Shown piece by piece: positions 34,523-44,826 of a stretch of DNA of 64,000 bases. Positions within the stretch are counted from its first letter, which is position 1; every line of letters starts with the position of its first letter. Position numbers and translations under genes: made by a program. The DNA lies in NCBI RefSeq assembly GCF_024600715.1, contig NZ_CP102332.1, forward strand, positions 4,712,001 through 4,776,000, in the 5' to 3' direction. The notes under the pieces were generated by a model that made no database searches, was not told the origin of the DNA, and saw only the letters and a list, made by a program, of their open reading frames with translations. Source of the DNA: Streptomyces changanensis (GTDB lineage: Bacteria; Actinomycetota; Actinomycetes; Streptomycetales; Streptomycetaceae).

Positions 34523-34577
34523 CCCCAGGCCCCCGTAAGCTGGACCGGAAGGCTTGCGGACGAGGGGCGGGATCCAG

Positions 34578-35396
34578 GTGAGCACGTCAGGCACGGCGGC
34601 GGCCGGTGGGGGCTCCCCCGGTCGGGCGGAGTCGGCTGCGGGGGGACAGGTCGAGCACCTGCTGGGGCAGGTCGCGCCCGGCCGCTACGACGCGTACGAG
34701 GCGCTGCTCCACGCCCTCGCCGACGCCGCCGTCCGGATGCTGCTGTGGCACGGCGAGGCCGGCGGCCCCGACGCCCAGTACGGGAACATGGAGGTCGACG
34801 GCCTCGGCTACGCCCCGTGCGTCACCTCCGCCCAGGAGCTCGCCGCCTCCGGCTGGAACCGGGCCCACGAGGTCGTCGCCGTCCGCGACGTCGCCCGCGC
34901 CCTTTACCCCGACCGCTGGGGAATCTGGCTCAACCCGCACGCCCCGGGCGGCGGCGTCGGCATCCCCTGGGCCGACCTGCGCCGTATCGCCACCGGCCTG
35001 GACCGCATGCCCGCCGGGCCCCTCCGGCTCAGCGAGCCAGCCATCGAGCTGCCGCAGTTCTACGCCCTGCTCACGCAGAACGCCCACCGCACCCCGGCCG
35101 TCCGCTCCCTGCGCCGCGCCTGGGTCCAGCCGTCGCTCGGCACGCCCTACCTCGCGATCGGCCTCGACCTCTACGACACGGGCCGGGCCTCGGTCGACGC
35201 GGTGCGCGAGATGATGCGCCAGTCCGTCGCCGCCGTCCCGGACGGGCTGCCGGTGTCGACGGTCGCGATGTCGGACGCGTACGACCCGGTCGCCATGTGG
35301 CTGCGCGCCCACACCCGCCCCTTCTACGACCGCGAGGCGCACCTCGCCCCGCCCGTCCCCGGCGCGGCCGGATACGGCTACCCGCAGCAGCGCTGA
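34578..35396 (+). CDS. SseB-family protein, copy 2
   Basis: The 272-residue protein has the same two-part plan as its neighbour: 'RYDAYEALLHALADAAVRML', then 'GYAPCVTSAQELAAS', 'WGIWLNPHAPGGGVGIPW', and a C-terminal half ending 'AMWLRAHTRPFYDREAH'. GTG 34578 is behind GAGGGGCGGGA; the N-terminal 30 residues are Gly/Ala-rich. Sequence identity to copy 1 looks low outside the core, so the pair may form a heterodimer or have split roles. The reaction, if any, is unknown. Confidence 0.78.
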   Translation: MSTSGTAAAGGGSPGRAESAAGGQVEHLLGQVAPGRYDAYEALLHALADAAVRMLLWHGEAGGPDAQYGNMEVDGLGYAPCVTSAQELAASGWNRAHEVVAVRDVARALYPDRWGIWLNPHAPGGGVGIPWADLRRIATGLDRMPAGPLRLSEPAIELPQFYALLTQNAHRTPAVRSLRRAWVQPSLGTPYLAIGLDLYDTGRASVDAVREMMRQSVAAVPDGLPVSTVAMSDAYDPVAMWLRAHTRPFYDREAHLAPPVPGAAGYGYPQQR

Positions 35397-35601
35397 GGCG
35401 CCGCTCGGCGACCGCCCCGAACTCCCCCGTGTGTCGGCGGTGTTACGTCCACCAGGGGTCTTGTCCGGGAACTGCCCGGTTTGGCGAGTGTCCGGGTCTC
35501 GACTGGGTATCACCGCTATCCGGACTGTTCTCCGCCGTGCCACCCGTCGGTAGTGTTCGGCCGTCAAGACCTCATTCACTAGGCCAGACCAGGGGTGGCC
35601 C

Positions 35602-37272
35602 ATGCGAATATCCAAGTCCCGTACGGTCCGGGCGGTCACCGCGGCGCTCGCCGTCGGAATGATCGCTACGGGCTGTGCCAGCGAGCGCGGCAAGGACGGC
35701 GACAAGGGCGGCGACAAGGACACGTTCGTGTTCGCCGGTGCCGGTGACCCGAGCTCACTGGACCCCGCCCTCGCCAGCGACGGCGAGACCTTCCGGGTCA
35801 CCCGCCAGGCCTTCGAGGCGCTGCTGGAGCACGAGCCCGGCGGCAGCAAGCTCGTCGGCGGCCTCGCCGAGTCGTGGTCCAGCAACGACGCCGGCACGGT
35901 GTGGACCTTCAACCTCCGCGAGAACGTGAAGTTCCACGACGGCGAGGCGTTCAACGCCGCCGCCGTCTGCGCCAACTACGACCACTGGTTCAACTGGAAG
36001 GGCACCTACCAGTCCAGCGCGGTCTCGTACTACTGGCAGTCCATCATGGGCGGCTTCGCGAAGAACGAGGACAAGGACGCCCCCAAGGCGAACTACAAGT
36101 CCTGCACCGCGAAGGACCCCAACACCGCGGTCATCGAGGTCCACGCGCCCTCCGCCAACCTGCCGGGCGGCTTCTCCCTCCAGGCGCTGGCGATCCACTC
36201 GCCGAAGGCCCTGAAGGCGTACGCCACGCAGGCGGCGACCGGCAAGGACGACGCCATCTCGTACCCGAAGTACAGCCAGGAGGCCGGCACGGTCGCCGGC
36301 ACCGGCCCGTACCGGATCACGAAGTGGAACAAGGGCAACAAGGAGGTCACCCTCCAGCGCTTCGACGAGTACTGGGGCGACAAGGCGAAGGTGAAGAACC
36401 TCGTCTTCCGCACCATCTCCACCGAGGAGGGCCGCCGCCAGGCGCTCCAGGCGGGTGACATCCAGGGCTACGACCTGGTCTCCCCGGCCGACGTGAAGAC
36501 GCTGGAGAAGGGCGGCTTCCAGGTCCCCACGCGTGACGTCTTCAACATCTTCTACGTGGGCATGTCGCAGGAGAAGCACCCGGCGCTGAAGAAGCCGCAG
36601 GTCCGGCAGGCGCTCGCGCACGCCATCGACCGCGACAACATCGTGAAGACGCAGCTGCCCGAGGGCGGCAAGACCGCGACGCAGTTCATGCCCGACACGG
36701 TCGCCGGCTTCTCGGACAAGGTGAAGACGTACCCGTTCGACACCGCCAAGGCCAAGCAGCTGCTGGCCGCCGCCGGCGAGTCGAAGCTGAAGATCGAGTT
36801 CTGCTACCCGACCGAGGTCACCCGGCCCTACATGCCGGCCCCGCAGGACATCTTCGAGCTGATGAAGGCCGACCTGGAGAAGGCGGGCGTCACCGTCACC
36901 CCGAAGCCGCTGAAGTGGGCGCCGGACTACCTGGACGCCACCGAGGCCGGAGCCTGCGCCCTGCACATGCTCGGCTGGACCGGTGACTTCAACGACGGCT
37001 ACAACTTCATCGGCACCTGGTTCGCCGAGTACGACAAGCAGTGGGGCTTCAAGGACCCGAAGGTCTTCGACGCGGTCACCGCGGCCTCCAAGGAGACCGA
37101 CCCGGCCAAGCGCGTCGAGGCGTACAAGAAGGCCAACGACATCATCATGGAGTACCTGCCGGGCCTCCCGGTCTCGTCCTCCCCGCCGGCCATCGCGTTC
37201 GCCAAGGACGTCAACCCGCCGAAGGTCTCCCCGCTGACGCAGGAGAACTTCGCCGAGGTCTCCTTCAAGTAA
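35602..37272 (+). CDS. Oligopeptide-type ABC substrate-binding lipoprotein
   Basis: The 556-residue family 5 binding protein has a lipoprotein signal ending 'IATGC' (Cys25) and a Lys/Asp/Gly linker. SBP_bac_5 motifs are 'LDPALASDGETFRVTRQAFE', 'WTFNLRENVKFHDGEAFNA' and 'RQALAHAIDRDNIV'. It captures peptides or similar solutes outside the cell for the four transporter proteins behind it. ATG 35602 has AGGGGTGG. An 18-bp hairpin separates it from the permease genes. The 205-nt upstream gap should hold the operon promoter. Confidence 0.93.
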   Translation: MRISKSRTVRAVTAALAVGMIATGCASERGKDGDKGGDKDTFVFAGAGDPSSLDPALASDGETFRVTRQAFEALLEHEPGGSKLVGGLAESWSSNDAGTVWTFNLRENVKFHDGEAFNAAAVCANYDHWFNWKGTYQSSAVSYYWQSIMGGFAKNEDKDAPKANYKSCTAKDPNTAVIEVHAPSANLPGGFSLQALAIHSPKALKAYATQAATGKDDAISYPKYSQEAGTVAGTGPYRITKWNKGNKEVTLQRFDEYWGDKAKVKNLVFRTISTEEGRRQALQAGDIQGYDLVSPADVKTLEKGGFQVPTRDVFNIFYVGMSQEKHPALKKPQVRQALAHAIDRDNIVKTQLPEGGKTATQFMPDTVAGFSDKVKTYPFDTAKAKQLLAAAGESKLKIEFCYPTEVTRPYMPAPQDIFELMKADLEKAGVTVTPKPLKWAPDYLDATEAGACALHMLGWTGDFNDGYNFIGTWFAEYDKQWGFKDPKVFDAVTAASKETDPAKRVEAYKKANDIIMEYLPGLPVSSSPPAIAFAKDVNPPKVSPLTQENFAEVSFK

Positions 37273-37284
37273 CCCCATCCACCA

Positions 37285-37328
37285 GCGGGTCCGCCCGGCC
37301 ACAGCACTGCGTGGCCGGGCGGACCCGC
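37285..37328 (+). terminator. Strong hairpin inside the peptide-transporter operon
   Basis: GCGGGTCCGCCCGGCCAC (37285-37302) pairs perfectly with GTGGCCGGGCGGACCCGC (37311-37328), 18 bp with an 8-nt loop. It lies between the binding-protein gene and the first permease gene. It probably ends most transcripts or protects the 3' end of the binding-protein mRNA. Confidence 0.85.
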
Positions 37329-37361
37329 ATCTGACGCACACGCAAGAAAGGGGCACGCGGG

Positions 37362-38366
37362 GTGCTGCGACTCGTCGTACGAAGACTGCTACAGCTGATA
37401 CCCACCCTGCTCGGCCTGTCGGTTCTCCTCTTCCTCTGGCTGAACCGGCTGCCCGGCGGACCCGCCTCGGCGATCCTGGGCGAACGGGCGACACCCACCG
37501 AAGTGGCGCGCATCAACCGTGCGCTCGGCCTCGACCAGCCGGTGTGGGTGCAGTACGGCCGCTTCCTCAAGCGCATCGCCGAACTCGACCTCGGCACCTC
37601 GACCAAGACCGGCCAGCCCGTCTGGGACGAGTTCGCGCTGCGCTTCCCGGCCACGGTCGAGCTGAGCGTCGCCGCCATGCTGATCGCCGTGGTCGTCGGC
37701 ATCCCGCTCGGCTACCTCGCCGCCCGCCGCCGCGGCGGCTGGCTCGACGTCGCCTCGGTCTCCGGCTCGCTCATCGGCATCTGCGTGCCGGTCTTCTTCC
37801 TCGGGCTGATCCTCAAGGGCATCTTCGCGGTCAACCTGCACGTCTTCCCGACGTACGGGCGCCTGACCACCGGCCTCGACGCGACCGAGGTCACCGGCTT
37901 CGCCGTCCTCGACGGACTGCTCACCGGGGAGCTCGACGCGGCCGGCGACGCCCTGTGGCACCTCGTCCTGCCCGCCGTGACGCTCGCCTCCATCCCCCTC
38001 GCCGTGATCGTCCGCATGACGCGCGCCAGCGTCCTGGAGGTCCTCGGCGAGGACTACGTCCGCACCGCCGAGGCCAAGGGCCTGGAGAAGCGGGTCGTCC
38101 GCCTCCGCCACGTCCTGCGCAACGCCCTCCTCCCGGTCGTCACCGCCATCGGCCTGCTCACCGGCTCCCTGCTGTCGGGCGCGGTCCTCACCGAGTCCGT
38201 CTTCGACTTCGGCGGGATCGGCTCCTTCATCAAGATCGCCATCGACGCCCGCGACTACCCGGTGCTGGTGGGCTTCATCATGTTCATCGCCATGATCTAC
38301 GTCGTCATCAACCTCCTCGTCGACCTGGCCTACAGCCTCATTGACCCGAGAGTGCGGGTGAACTGA
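37362..38366 (+). CDS. Peptide ABC transporter permease (DppB/OppB type)
   Basis: The 334-residue inner-membrane protein has six predicted helices. It opens with 'RRLLQLIPTLLGLSVLLFLW' and has the permease coupling loop 'RMTRASVLEVLGEDYVRTAEAKGLEK'-type region, split here by position at about residues 207-232. 'NRLPGGPASAILGERATP' is the usual first periplasmic segment. GTG 37362 has AAAGGGG upstream. The next permease gene starts one base after its stop codon, so the two are translated together. Confidence 0.93.
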   Translation: MLRLVVRRLLQLIPTLLGLSVLLFLWLNRLPGGPASAILGERATPTEVARINRALGLDQPVWVQYGRFLKRIAELDLGTSTKTGQPVWDEFALRFPATVELSVAAMLIAVVVGIPLGYLAARRRGGWLDVASVSGSLIGICVPVFFLGLILKGIFAVNLHVFPTYGRLTTGLDATEVTGFAVLDGLLTGELDAAGDALWHLVLPAVTLASIPLAVIVRMTRASVLEVLGEDYVRTAEAKGLEKRVVRLRHVLRNALLPVVTAIGLLTGSLLSGAVLTESVFDFGGIGSFIKIAIDARDYPVLVGFIMFIAMIYVVINLLVDLAYSLIDPRVRVN

Positions 38367-38367
38367 C

Positions 38368-39321
38368 GTGTCCACCAAGACCGACAAGATCGCCAGGCTC
38401 GCCGAGCTGACCCAGGCCAACGAGAGCACGAGCGGCGCCAGCCTGTGGCGCGAGGCGTTCCGCCGCCTCAAGACGAGCAAGATGGCGGTCATCGGCGCCG
38501 TGGTCATCGCGCTGTTCGTCGTCGTCGCCGTCATCGGCCCGTGGGTCGCCCCGCACGCCCCGACCGCGCAGAGCTGGCGCGGCGAGGTCTTCCCCAACCA
38601 GGGCAAGTTCGTCGGCGCCCGCGGCGAGAACTGGTTCGGCCTCGACCACCTCGGCCGCGACATGTTCTCCCGGATGCTCGTCGGCGCCCGGCAGACACTG
38701 CTCGTCGGCGTCGTGTCGATGCTCATCGGCCTCGTGGTCGGCGCGACGATCGGCATGCTCTCCGGCGCCGCCGCCACCCTCGGCGGCAAGGCCGGCCGGC
38801 GGATCGACACCGTCGTCATGCGGTTCATCGACATCCTGCTGTCCCTGCCGTCGCTGCTCCTCGCCGTCTCCGTCGCGGCCGTCATGGGGCAGTCCCTGAC
38901 CACCGTGATGATCGCCGTCGGCGTCGTGCAGATCCCGATCTTCGCGCGTCTGCTGCGCGGTTCGATGCTCGCCCAGGGCGGCTCGGACTACGTGCTGGCG
39001 GCCAAGGCCCTCGGCGTGCGCCGCCGGCGGATCGTCCTCACGCAGATCCTGCCCAACTCGCTCAGCCCCGTGATCGTCCAGGCGACCCTCAGCCTCGCCA
39101 CCGCGATCATCGAGGCCGCCGCCCTGTCCTACCTGGGGCTCGGCAACCCGGACCCGGCCGTCCCCGAGTGGGGCGTGATGCTCTCCCAGGCGCAGCGGTT
39201 CTTCGACAACGCGCCGATGATGGCGGTCTACCCGGCCGTCGGGATCATCATCACCGCCCTCGGCTTCACCCTGCTCGGCGAGGCCATGCGCGAAGCCCTC
39301 GACCCGAAGCTGCGAGGCTGA
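38368..39321 (+). CDS. Peptide ABC transporter permease (DppC/OppC type)
   Basis: This 317-residue permease pairs with the preceding one. An N-terminal cytoplasmic part with '[20 protein letters not shown]' enters the first helix (OppC_N). '[20 protein letters not shown]' is the conserved periplasmic-side motif, and the EAA-like loop '[17 protein letters not shown]' contacts the ATPases. '[20 protein letters not shown]' near the end is typical of DppC. The start is GTG 38368, and six membrane helices are expected. Confidence 0.94.
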   Translation: MSTKTDKIARLAELTQANESTSGASLWREAFRRLKTSKMAVIGAVVIALFVVVAVIGPWVAPHAPTAQSWRGEVFPNQGKFVGARGENWFGLDHLGRDMFSRMLVGARQTLLVGVVSMLIGLVVGATIGMLSGAAATLGGKAGRRIDTVVMRFIDILLSLPSLLLAVSVAAVMGQSLTTVMIAVGVVQIPIFARLLRGSMLAQGGSDYVLAAKALGVRRRRIVLTQILPNSLSPVIVQATLSLATAIIEAAALSYLGLGNPDPAVPEWGVMLSQAQRFFDNAPMMAVYPAVGIIITALGFTLLGEAMREALDPKLRG

Positions 39322-39327
39322 ACTGCC

Positions 39328-40325
39328 ATGCCACTGCTCACTGTCGACGAACTCACCGTCACCTTCGGCGGACGCGGCCGCAAGCCCTCCACCGCCGTCG
39401 ACGGGGTCTCCTTCACCGTGGACCAGGGCCAGGTCGTGGGCCTGGTCGGCGAGTCCGGCTGCGGCAAGTCCGTGACCTCCCTCGCCCTCATGGGACTCCT
39501 CCCGCGCAAGGGCGTCACCGTCGGCGGCCGCGCCGTCTTCGACGGCGAGGACCTGCTCACCATGGGGGACAAGCGGATCCGGGACATGCGCGGCAGCAAG
39601 CTCGCCATGATCTTCCAGGACCCGCTCTCCTCCCTGAACCCGGTCGTCCCGATCGGCGTGCAGGTCACCGAGATCCTCAAGCGTCACCGCGGCATGAAGG
39701 GGGAGGCCGCCCGCAAGGAGGCCGCCCACCTGCTCGACCGGGTCGGCATCCCCGACCCGGCGCGGCGGCTCGACGAGTACCCGCACCAGCTCTCCGGCGG
39801 CATGCGCCAGCGCGCCCTGATCGCCATGGCGGTGGCGTGCGCGCCCCGGCTGCTCATCGCCGACGAGCCGACGACCGCCCTCGACGTGACGATCCAGGCG
39901 CAGATCCTGGAGCTGCTCAAGGAGCTCGTCGAGGAGGAGGGCACGGCCCTGCTGATGATCACGCACGACCTCGGGGTCGTCGCGGGCCTGTGCGACGAGG
40001 TCAACGTCCTCTACGCGGGCAAGGCCGTGGAGTCGGCGGGCCGCCGCGAGCTGTTCGCCCACCCCACCCACCCGTACGCGCACGGCCTGCTGGGGTCCAT
40101 CCCCCGCCTGGACGCCCCGCGCGGCGAGCCGCTCCGCCCCATCCGCGGCTCCATCAACGACAAGATCGCCTGGGCGGACGGCTGCGCGTTCGCGCCGCGG
40201 TGCGACTTCTACACGATGGAGTGCCTCACCGGCACGCCCCAGCTCACCGAGCCGCGCGCCGAGGGCCACCAGGTGCGCTGCGTGAACCCCGTCATGCCCG
40301 ACGCACCGGCCGAGGAGGTACCGGC

Positions 40326-40329
<4 letters not shown>
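39328..40329 (+). CDS. Peptide ABC transporter ATPase (DppD/OppD type)
   Basis: The 333-residue ATPase has Walker A 'GESGCGKS', signature '[12 protein letters not shown]', Walker B '[12 protein letters not shown]' and H-loop 'MITHDLGV'. The C-terminal oligopeptide-transporter domain has its cysteine-rich segment ('[16 protein letters not shown]', then 'VRCVN'). ATG 39328 follows the permease stop by 6 nt. Its stop overlaps the next gene's start (GTGA), so it should be made in equal amount with its partner ATPase. Confidence 0.94.
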
Positions 40330-41440
<1,111 letters not shown>

Positions 41441-41441
<1 letters not shown>

Positions 41442-41459
41442 CGGCGGGCCGCCCGCCGT
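41441..41459 (+). terminator. Hairpin at the end of the peptide-transporter operon
   Basis: ACGGCGGGC and GCCCGCCGT form a 9-bp inverted repeat around one base, starting at the last base of the stop codon. The rest of the gap to 41720 is GC-rich low-complexity DNA with CCCGCACCGCG(C)GGGCCTGGGCGGC-type repeats at about 41477-41530. Confidence 0.55.
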
Positions 41460-41708
41460 ACCGGATGGCCGCCGCCCGGCCCGCACCGCGCGGGCCTGGG
41501 CGGCGACCCGCACCGCGGGCCTGGGCGGCCCGTGCCGGTGGACGGGCGTGTCGGGTGTGGCGGCGGCCGGCGTGGCGGGCGGACGGTGCCGGGTGCGGCG
41601 GCCCGCGCGGCGGGCGGACGGGGTCGGAGGCCGTGAGGACCGGGCCGCGGGCCGGGCCGGGACGGGCCGGCGGGTGAGACGGCGCGCCGCGACCCGCCTG
41701 GCACGCGG

Positions 41709-41714
41709 TACAAC
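41709..41714 (+). promoter_or_regulatory. -10-like box TACAAC
   Basis: TACAAC lies 6 nt before GTG 41721, with no ribosome site between. This fits a leaderless start. Confidence 0.35.
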
Positions 41715-41720
41715 AGTGCG

Positions 41721-42398
41721 GTGCTCCAGTCTCTGTTCACCCCCTCCGTGCTCCACGCGCTCGACCTCGCGGGGATCTTCGTCTTCGCGATCTCCGGCGC
41801 GCTCCTCGCCGTCCGGAAGAACTTCGACGTCTTCGGGATGGCCGTGCTCGCCGAGGTCACCGCGCTGGGCGGCGGGCTGCTGCGGGACCTGATCATCGGC
41901 GCCGTACCGCCCGCGGCCTTCACCGACCTCGGGTACTTCCTGATGCCCCTGGTCGCCACGGTGCTGGTGTTCTTCCTGCACCCCGTCGTCGAGCGCACCC
42001 AGGCGGCCGTCAACACCTTCGACGCCGCCGGACTGGGGCTGTTCTGCGTGGCCGGGACGACCAAGGCGTACGAGTACGGGCTCGGGCTCACCCAGTCCGC
42101 GGTCCTCGGGCTGGCGACCGCCGTCGGGGGCGGCGTGCTGCGCGACGTGCTCGCCAACGAGGCGCCGTCGCTGCTGCGCTGGGACCGCGACCTCTACGCG
42201 GTGCCCGCGATCGTCGGCTCGACCATGGTGGTGCTCTTCCTCCACTTCCAGATGCTCAACCCGTTCACCAGCGCCGTCGCCGCGCTCGCCGCCTTCGTCC
42301 TGCGCCTGCTCGCGCTGCGCTACCGCTGGCGGGCGCCGCGCGCCTGGAACCGGCGCTCCACCGCCTCGGAGGAGGCCCCCGAGAAAGCTACCGCTTAG
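41721..42398 (+). CDS. TRIC-type cation channel (YadS/UPF0126 family)
   Basis: The 225-residue membrane protein has seven predicted helices and two repeats of the family motif: 'GGGLLRD' (50-56) and 'GGGVLRD' (136-142), each in an inverted-topology three-helix unit. Bacterial TRIC homologues form trimeric K+-selective channels. The C-terminal tail is cytoplasmic and basic, then acidic. The start is GTG 41721. It is followed after 26 nt by a thioesterase gene with no obvious link. Confidence 0.9.
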   Translation: MLQSLFTPSVLHALDLAGIFVFAISGALLAVRKNFDVFGMAVLAEVTALGGGLLRDLIIGAVPPAAFTDLGYFLMPLVATVLVFFLHPVVERTQAAVNTFDAAGLGLFCVAGTTKAYEYGLGLTQSAVLGLATAVGGGVLRDVLANEAPSLLRWDRDLYAVPAIVGSTMVVLFLHFQMLNPFTSAVAALAAFVLRLLALRYRWRAPRAWNRRSTASEEAPEKATA

Positions 42399-42411
42399 TA
42401 GTTTCCTGTTG

Positions 42412-42417
42412 TACGGT
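42412..42417 (+). promoter_or_regulatory. -10-like box TACGGT
   Basis: TACGGT lies 7 nt before ATG 42425, with no ribosome site visible. Confidence 0.35.
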
Positions 42418-42424
42418 GCTGCGC

Positions 42425-43243
42425 ATGGACAGCAGTCAGTTCGACCGCGACACCGCGGTCGCCCTCCGCTCCCCGGGCGTCTACGACACGGACCTCTCCG
42501 CCGACTGGACGATCTTCGGCGTCGTCAACGGCGGATACCTGCTCGCCCTGCTGGGCCGCGCCCTCGGCGACGCGCTCCCGCACCCGCACCCCTTCTCGGT
42601 CTCGGCCCACTACCTGGCGCCCTCGCTGCCCGGCCCCGCCGTCATCCGCACCGAGGTCGTCCGGACCGGCCGCACCCTCTCGACCGGCCAGGCGTCGCTC
42701 TACCAGCGCGCCGAGGACGGCACCGAGCGCGAGCACATCCGCGTCCTCGCCACCTACGGCGACCTCGACGCCCTCAGCGACGACGTGCGCACCAGCGCCA
42801 AGCCGCCGGCCATCCCCCCGTACGAGCACTGCCTCGGTCCGTCCGACGCCCCCGAGCCGCTGCCGGGCTCCGCCGAGATCACCCGGCTGCTCGACATCAA
42901 GCTCGACCCGGCCACCCTCGGCTGGGCGCTCGGCGCCCCTTCCGGCAAGGGCGAGGTGCGCGGCTGGTTCGGCCTCGCCGACGGCCGCGACCCCGACCCG
43001 CTCTCCCTGCTGCTGACCGTCGACGCGCTGCCGCCCACCGCCTTCGACCTCGGCCTCAGCGGCTGGACGCCGACCGTCGAGCTCACCGCCCACGTCCGCT
43101 GCCGCCCCGCCCCCGGGCCGCTGCGCGTCTCCATCACCACGCGCAACCTCGCCGGCGGCTTCCTGGAGGAGGACGCGGAGGTCTGGGACAGCGCCGACCG
43201 GCTCGTGGCGCAGTCCCGCCAGCTCGCCCGCGCGCCCCGCTGA
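42425..43243 (+). CDS. Thioesterase-family protein (TesB-like double hotdog)
   Basis: The 272-residue protein has two hotdog-like halves. 'VVNGGYLLALLGRAL' (about 33-47) is the long helix of the first; 'FSVSAHYLAPSLPGPAVI' and 'TLSTGQASLYQ' are its strands. The second half ends 'VWDSADRLVAQSRQLA'. It probably hydrolyses acyl-CoA thioesters. ATG 42425 is preferred over an in-frame GTG three codons earlier. It converges with a TetR gene, which might control it, since TetR/acyl-CoA pairs are common. Confidence 0.8.
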   Translation: MDSSQFDRDTAVALRSPGVYDTDLSADWTIFGVVNGGYLLALLGRALGDALPHPHPFSVSAHYLAPSLPGPAVIRTEVVRTGRTLSTGQASLYQRAEDGTEREHIRVLATYGDLDALSDDVRTSAKPPAIPPYEHCLGPSDAPEPLPGSAEITRLLDIKLDPATLGWALGAPSGKGEVRGWFGLADGRDPDPLSLLLTVDALPPTAFDLGLSGWTPTVELTAHVRCRPAPGPLRVSITTRNLAGGFLEEDAEVWDSADRLVAQSRQLARAPR

Positions 43244-43260
43244 CCCCGGGGCCCGCGCTT

Positions 43261-43457
43261 GTACCGGGGTGCCGCTGACGCCCGGGCCGTTGCCGTACCC
43301 GTACGCCGCTGACGCCGGGGGGCCGCGCCCGTGCCCGTACCGGGGTGCCGCTGACGCGTGCGCCCGCCTGTGCGGGGCCTTCCGGGGGTGGGTCCCGGCT
43401 GAGGTGCGGGCTCCCGGGGGTGGGTCCCGGCCGAGGTGCGGGCTCCCGGGGGTGGGG
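43261..43457. repeat. Tandem repeats between thioesterase and TetR genes
   Basis: GTACCGGGGTGCCGCTGACG occurs at 43261 and 43337. A 32-bp unit starts at 43382, 43414 and 43446 (2.4 copies). No gene in the 43244-43476 gap. Confidence 0.8.
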
Positions 43458-43476
43458 GCGCGGCGTGGACGGGCCG

Positions 43477-44115
43477 TCAGTCCAGCCAGTGGCGGCTGCC
43501 GAGCGTCACCAGCCGCAGCCGCCGCCGGGCCTCGTCCGCCACCCGCTCGCGGGCGGTGGGATCCGGTCCGGCCGCCAGGAGCGCCGACGCGGTCGTCACC
43601 ATCAGGTCGACGTACAGCCGCGCCAGCATCAGCAGGTCCGCGCGCTCCCAGCCGCGTCCCTCCGGCAGGGCGGCCAGCGTGTCGGCCACCTCGACCGCGA
43701 AGCGGTCCAGCTCGCCGCCGATCGCCTCGCGCACCCGCCGCACGCCGCCGTGCCGCTCCCGCGCCAGGAACAGCACGTGGGCGGGGGAGTCCGCCACCAG
43801 CCGGCCGATCAGCTCCACCGTCCCGGCGATCCGCTCCTCGCTGTCCCCCGTGGCCGTGAGCGTCGTGCGGATCGTGCCGTGGAGGCTGCCCAGGGCCTCG
43901 TCCACGAGTGCCACGCCGAGGTCCGCCACGCCGTCGAAGTGCCGGTAGAAGGCGGTCGGCGCGATGCCCGCCGTCCGCGCCACCTCCCGCAGGCCCAGGC
44001 TCCCGAGGCTCTGGTCCTCCAACAGGGCGAGCGCCGCGTCCATGAGGGCCCGGCGGGTCCGCTGTTTGCGCGCCTGCCGGACGCCCGCCGCCGGGGCGCC
44101 GGTGCTGTGACTCAT
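43477..44115 (-). CDS. TetR-family transcriptional regulator
   Basis: From ATG 44115 the protein has 212 residues. The DNA-binding domain has 'RRALMDAALALLEDQSLGSL' then 'LREVARTAGIAPTAFYRHF' (the recognition helix and the family's YRHF end). The rest is a helical ligand-binding domain. An in-frame GTG at 44166 would add 17 unusual residues and is less likely. The start overlaps an AT-richer stretch (44114-44215) shared with the divergent small membrane genes, where its operator probably lies. Confidence 0.9.
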   Translation of the reverse strand: MSHSTGAPAAGVRQARKQRTRRALMDAALALLEDQSLGSLGLREVARTAGIAPTAFYRHFDGVADLGVALVDEALGSLHGTIRTTLTATGDSEERIAGTVELIGRLVADSPAHVLFLARERHGGVRRVREAIGGELDRFAVEVADTLAALPEGRGWERADLLMLARLYVDLMVTTASALLAAGPDPTARERVADEARRRLRLVTLGSRHWLD

Positions 44116-44215
44116 GCCATGCAGTAAACAACCGTTCCTCCCCCGCCTCCAGGGGTACACGGTCACTAGACTGGAAAGTCAGTGCACAGTTGTCCGCTCA
44201 ACGAGAGGCAACCCG

Positions 44216-44374
44216 ATGCTCTTCCTCGTCGCAGCCCTGCTGGTACTCGGCACGCTCATGGGTACCGCGGCCTTCGTCCCCCCGCCCGTCACCGCCGTGG
44301 CGGCCGCCGCCATCGCCGCGTGGCTGCTCGTCTTCGCGGCCCGCGAGCGCGGCGCCCGACGGCACCGGAACTGA
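44216..44374 (+). CDS. Small two-helix membrane protein
   Basis: The 52-residue protein starts at ATG 44216 behind GAGAGG. Two hydrophobic helices (about 2-20 and 24-42) are joined by 'VPPPV', with a basic Arg/His tail. No family is recognised. It is followed after 11 nt by another small membrane protein, so the pair is probably co-transcribed. Confidence 0.65.
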   Translation: MLFLVAALLVLGTLMGTAAFVPPPVTAVAAAAIAAWLLVFAARERGARRHRN

Positions 44375-44385
44375 AGGGGGTCGCC

Positions 44386-44703
44386 GTGGAACGCGCCGTG
44401 ACCCCCACTCGCCACCAGACCCGGCCCCCCGGTGACCAGGCCCGGTCCGGGGCCCCGAACCCCATCCCGCGCCGCGACGCCGACGGCATGGCCGTCGCCG
44501 CCTTCGTGCTGGGCCTCGTCGGCCTGCTCGTGCTCAACATCCTGCTCGGGCCGCTCGCCATCGGCCTCGCCCTGCTGTCCCTGCGCCGCGGCACCGCCCG
44601 GCGGGGCCGCGCCTTCCTCGGCCTCGCCCTCGGCGCCGCCGACCTGGTGATCCTCGCCGTCCTCACCTCGCTCAACGGCACGGTCTCCTGGAGCCTCGGC
44701 TGA
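44386..44703 (+). CDS. DUF4190 membrane protein
   Basis: The 105-residue protein has a hydrophilic N-terminus, then the DUF4190 pattern: two helices separated by a short basic loop ('AAFVLGLVGLLVLNILLGPL' and 'GRAFLGLALGAADLVILAVL', joined by 'LRRGTARR'). GTG 44386 has AAGGGGG upstream. DUF4190 proteins are common in actinobacteria; their role is unknown. Confidence 0.8.
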   Translation: MERAVTPTRHQTRPPGDQARSGAPNPIPRRDADGMAVAAFVLGLVGLLVLNILLGPLAIGLALLSLRRGTARRGRAFLGLALGAADLVILAVLTSLNGTVSWSLG

Positions 44704-44811
44704 CCGGCCGGTGACGGGCGGAGGGGCCCGGGCGACGGCCCGGCGGCGGCCCGGGAGGGCGGCCCGGGGAATGGCCGGATACGCCGCCGACGGCGGCGCG
44801 CGGCGGGCTCG

Positions 44812-44817
44812 TAGAAT
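44812..44817 (+). promoter_or_regulatory. -10 box TAGAAT
   Basis: TAGAAT, a good -10 match, ends 9 nt before ATG 44827. The mRNA would be leaderless or nearly so. Confidence 0.45.
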
Positions 44818-44826
44818 CGGGTCACC

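Noticed and set aside
44116-44166. GTG 44166 as TetR start
   Set aside because: The added 17 residues (Trp/Arg-rich) are unlike the family and overlap the divergent promoter region.
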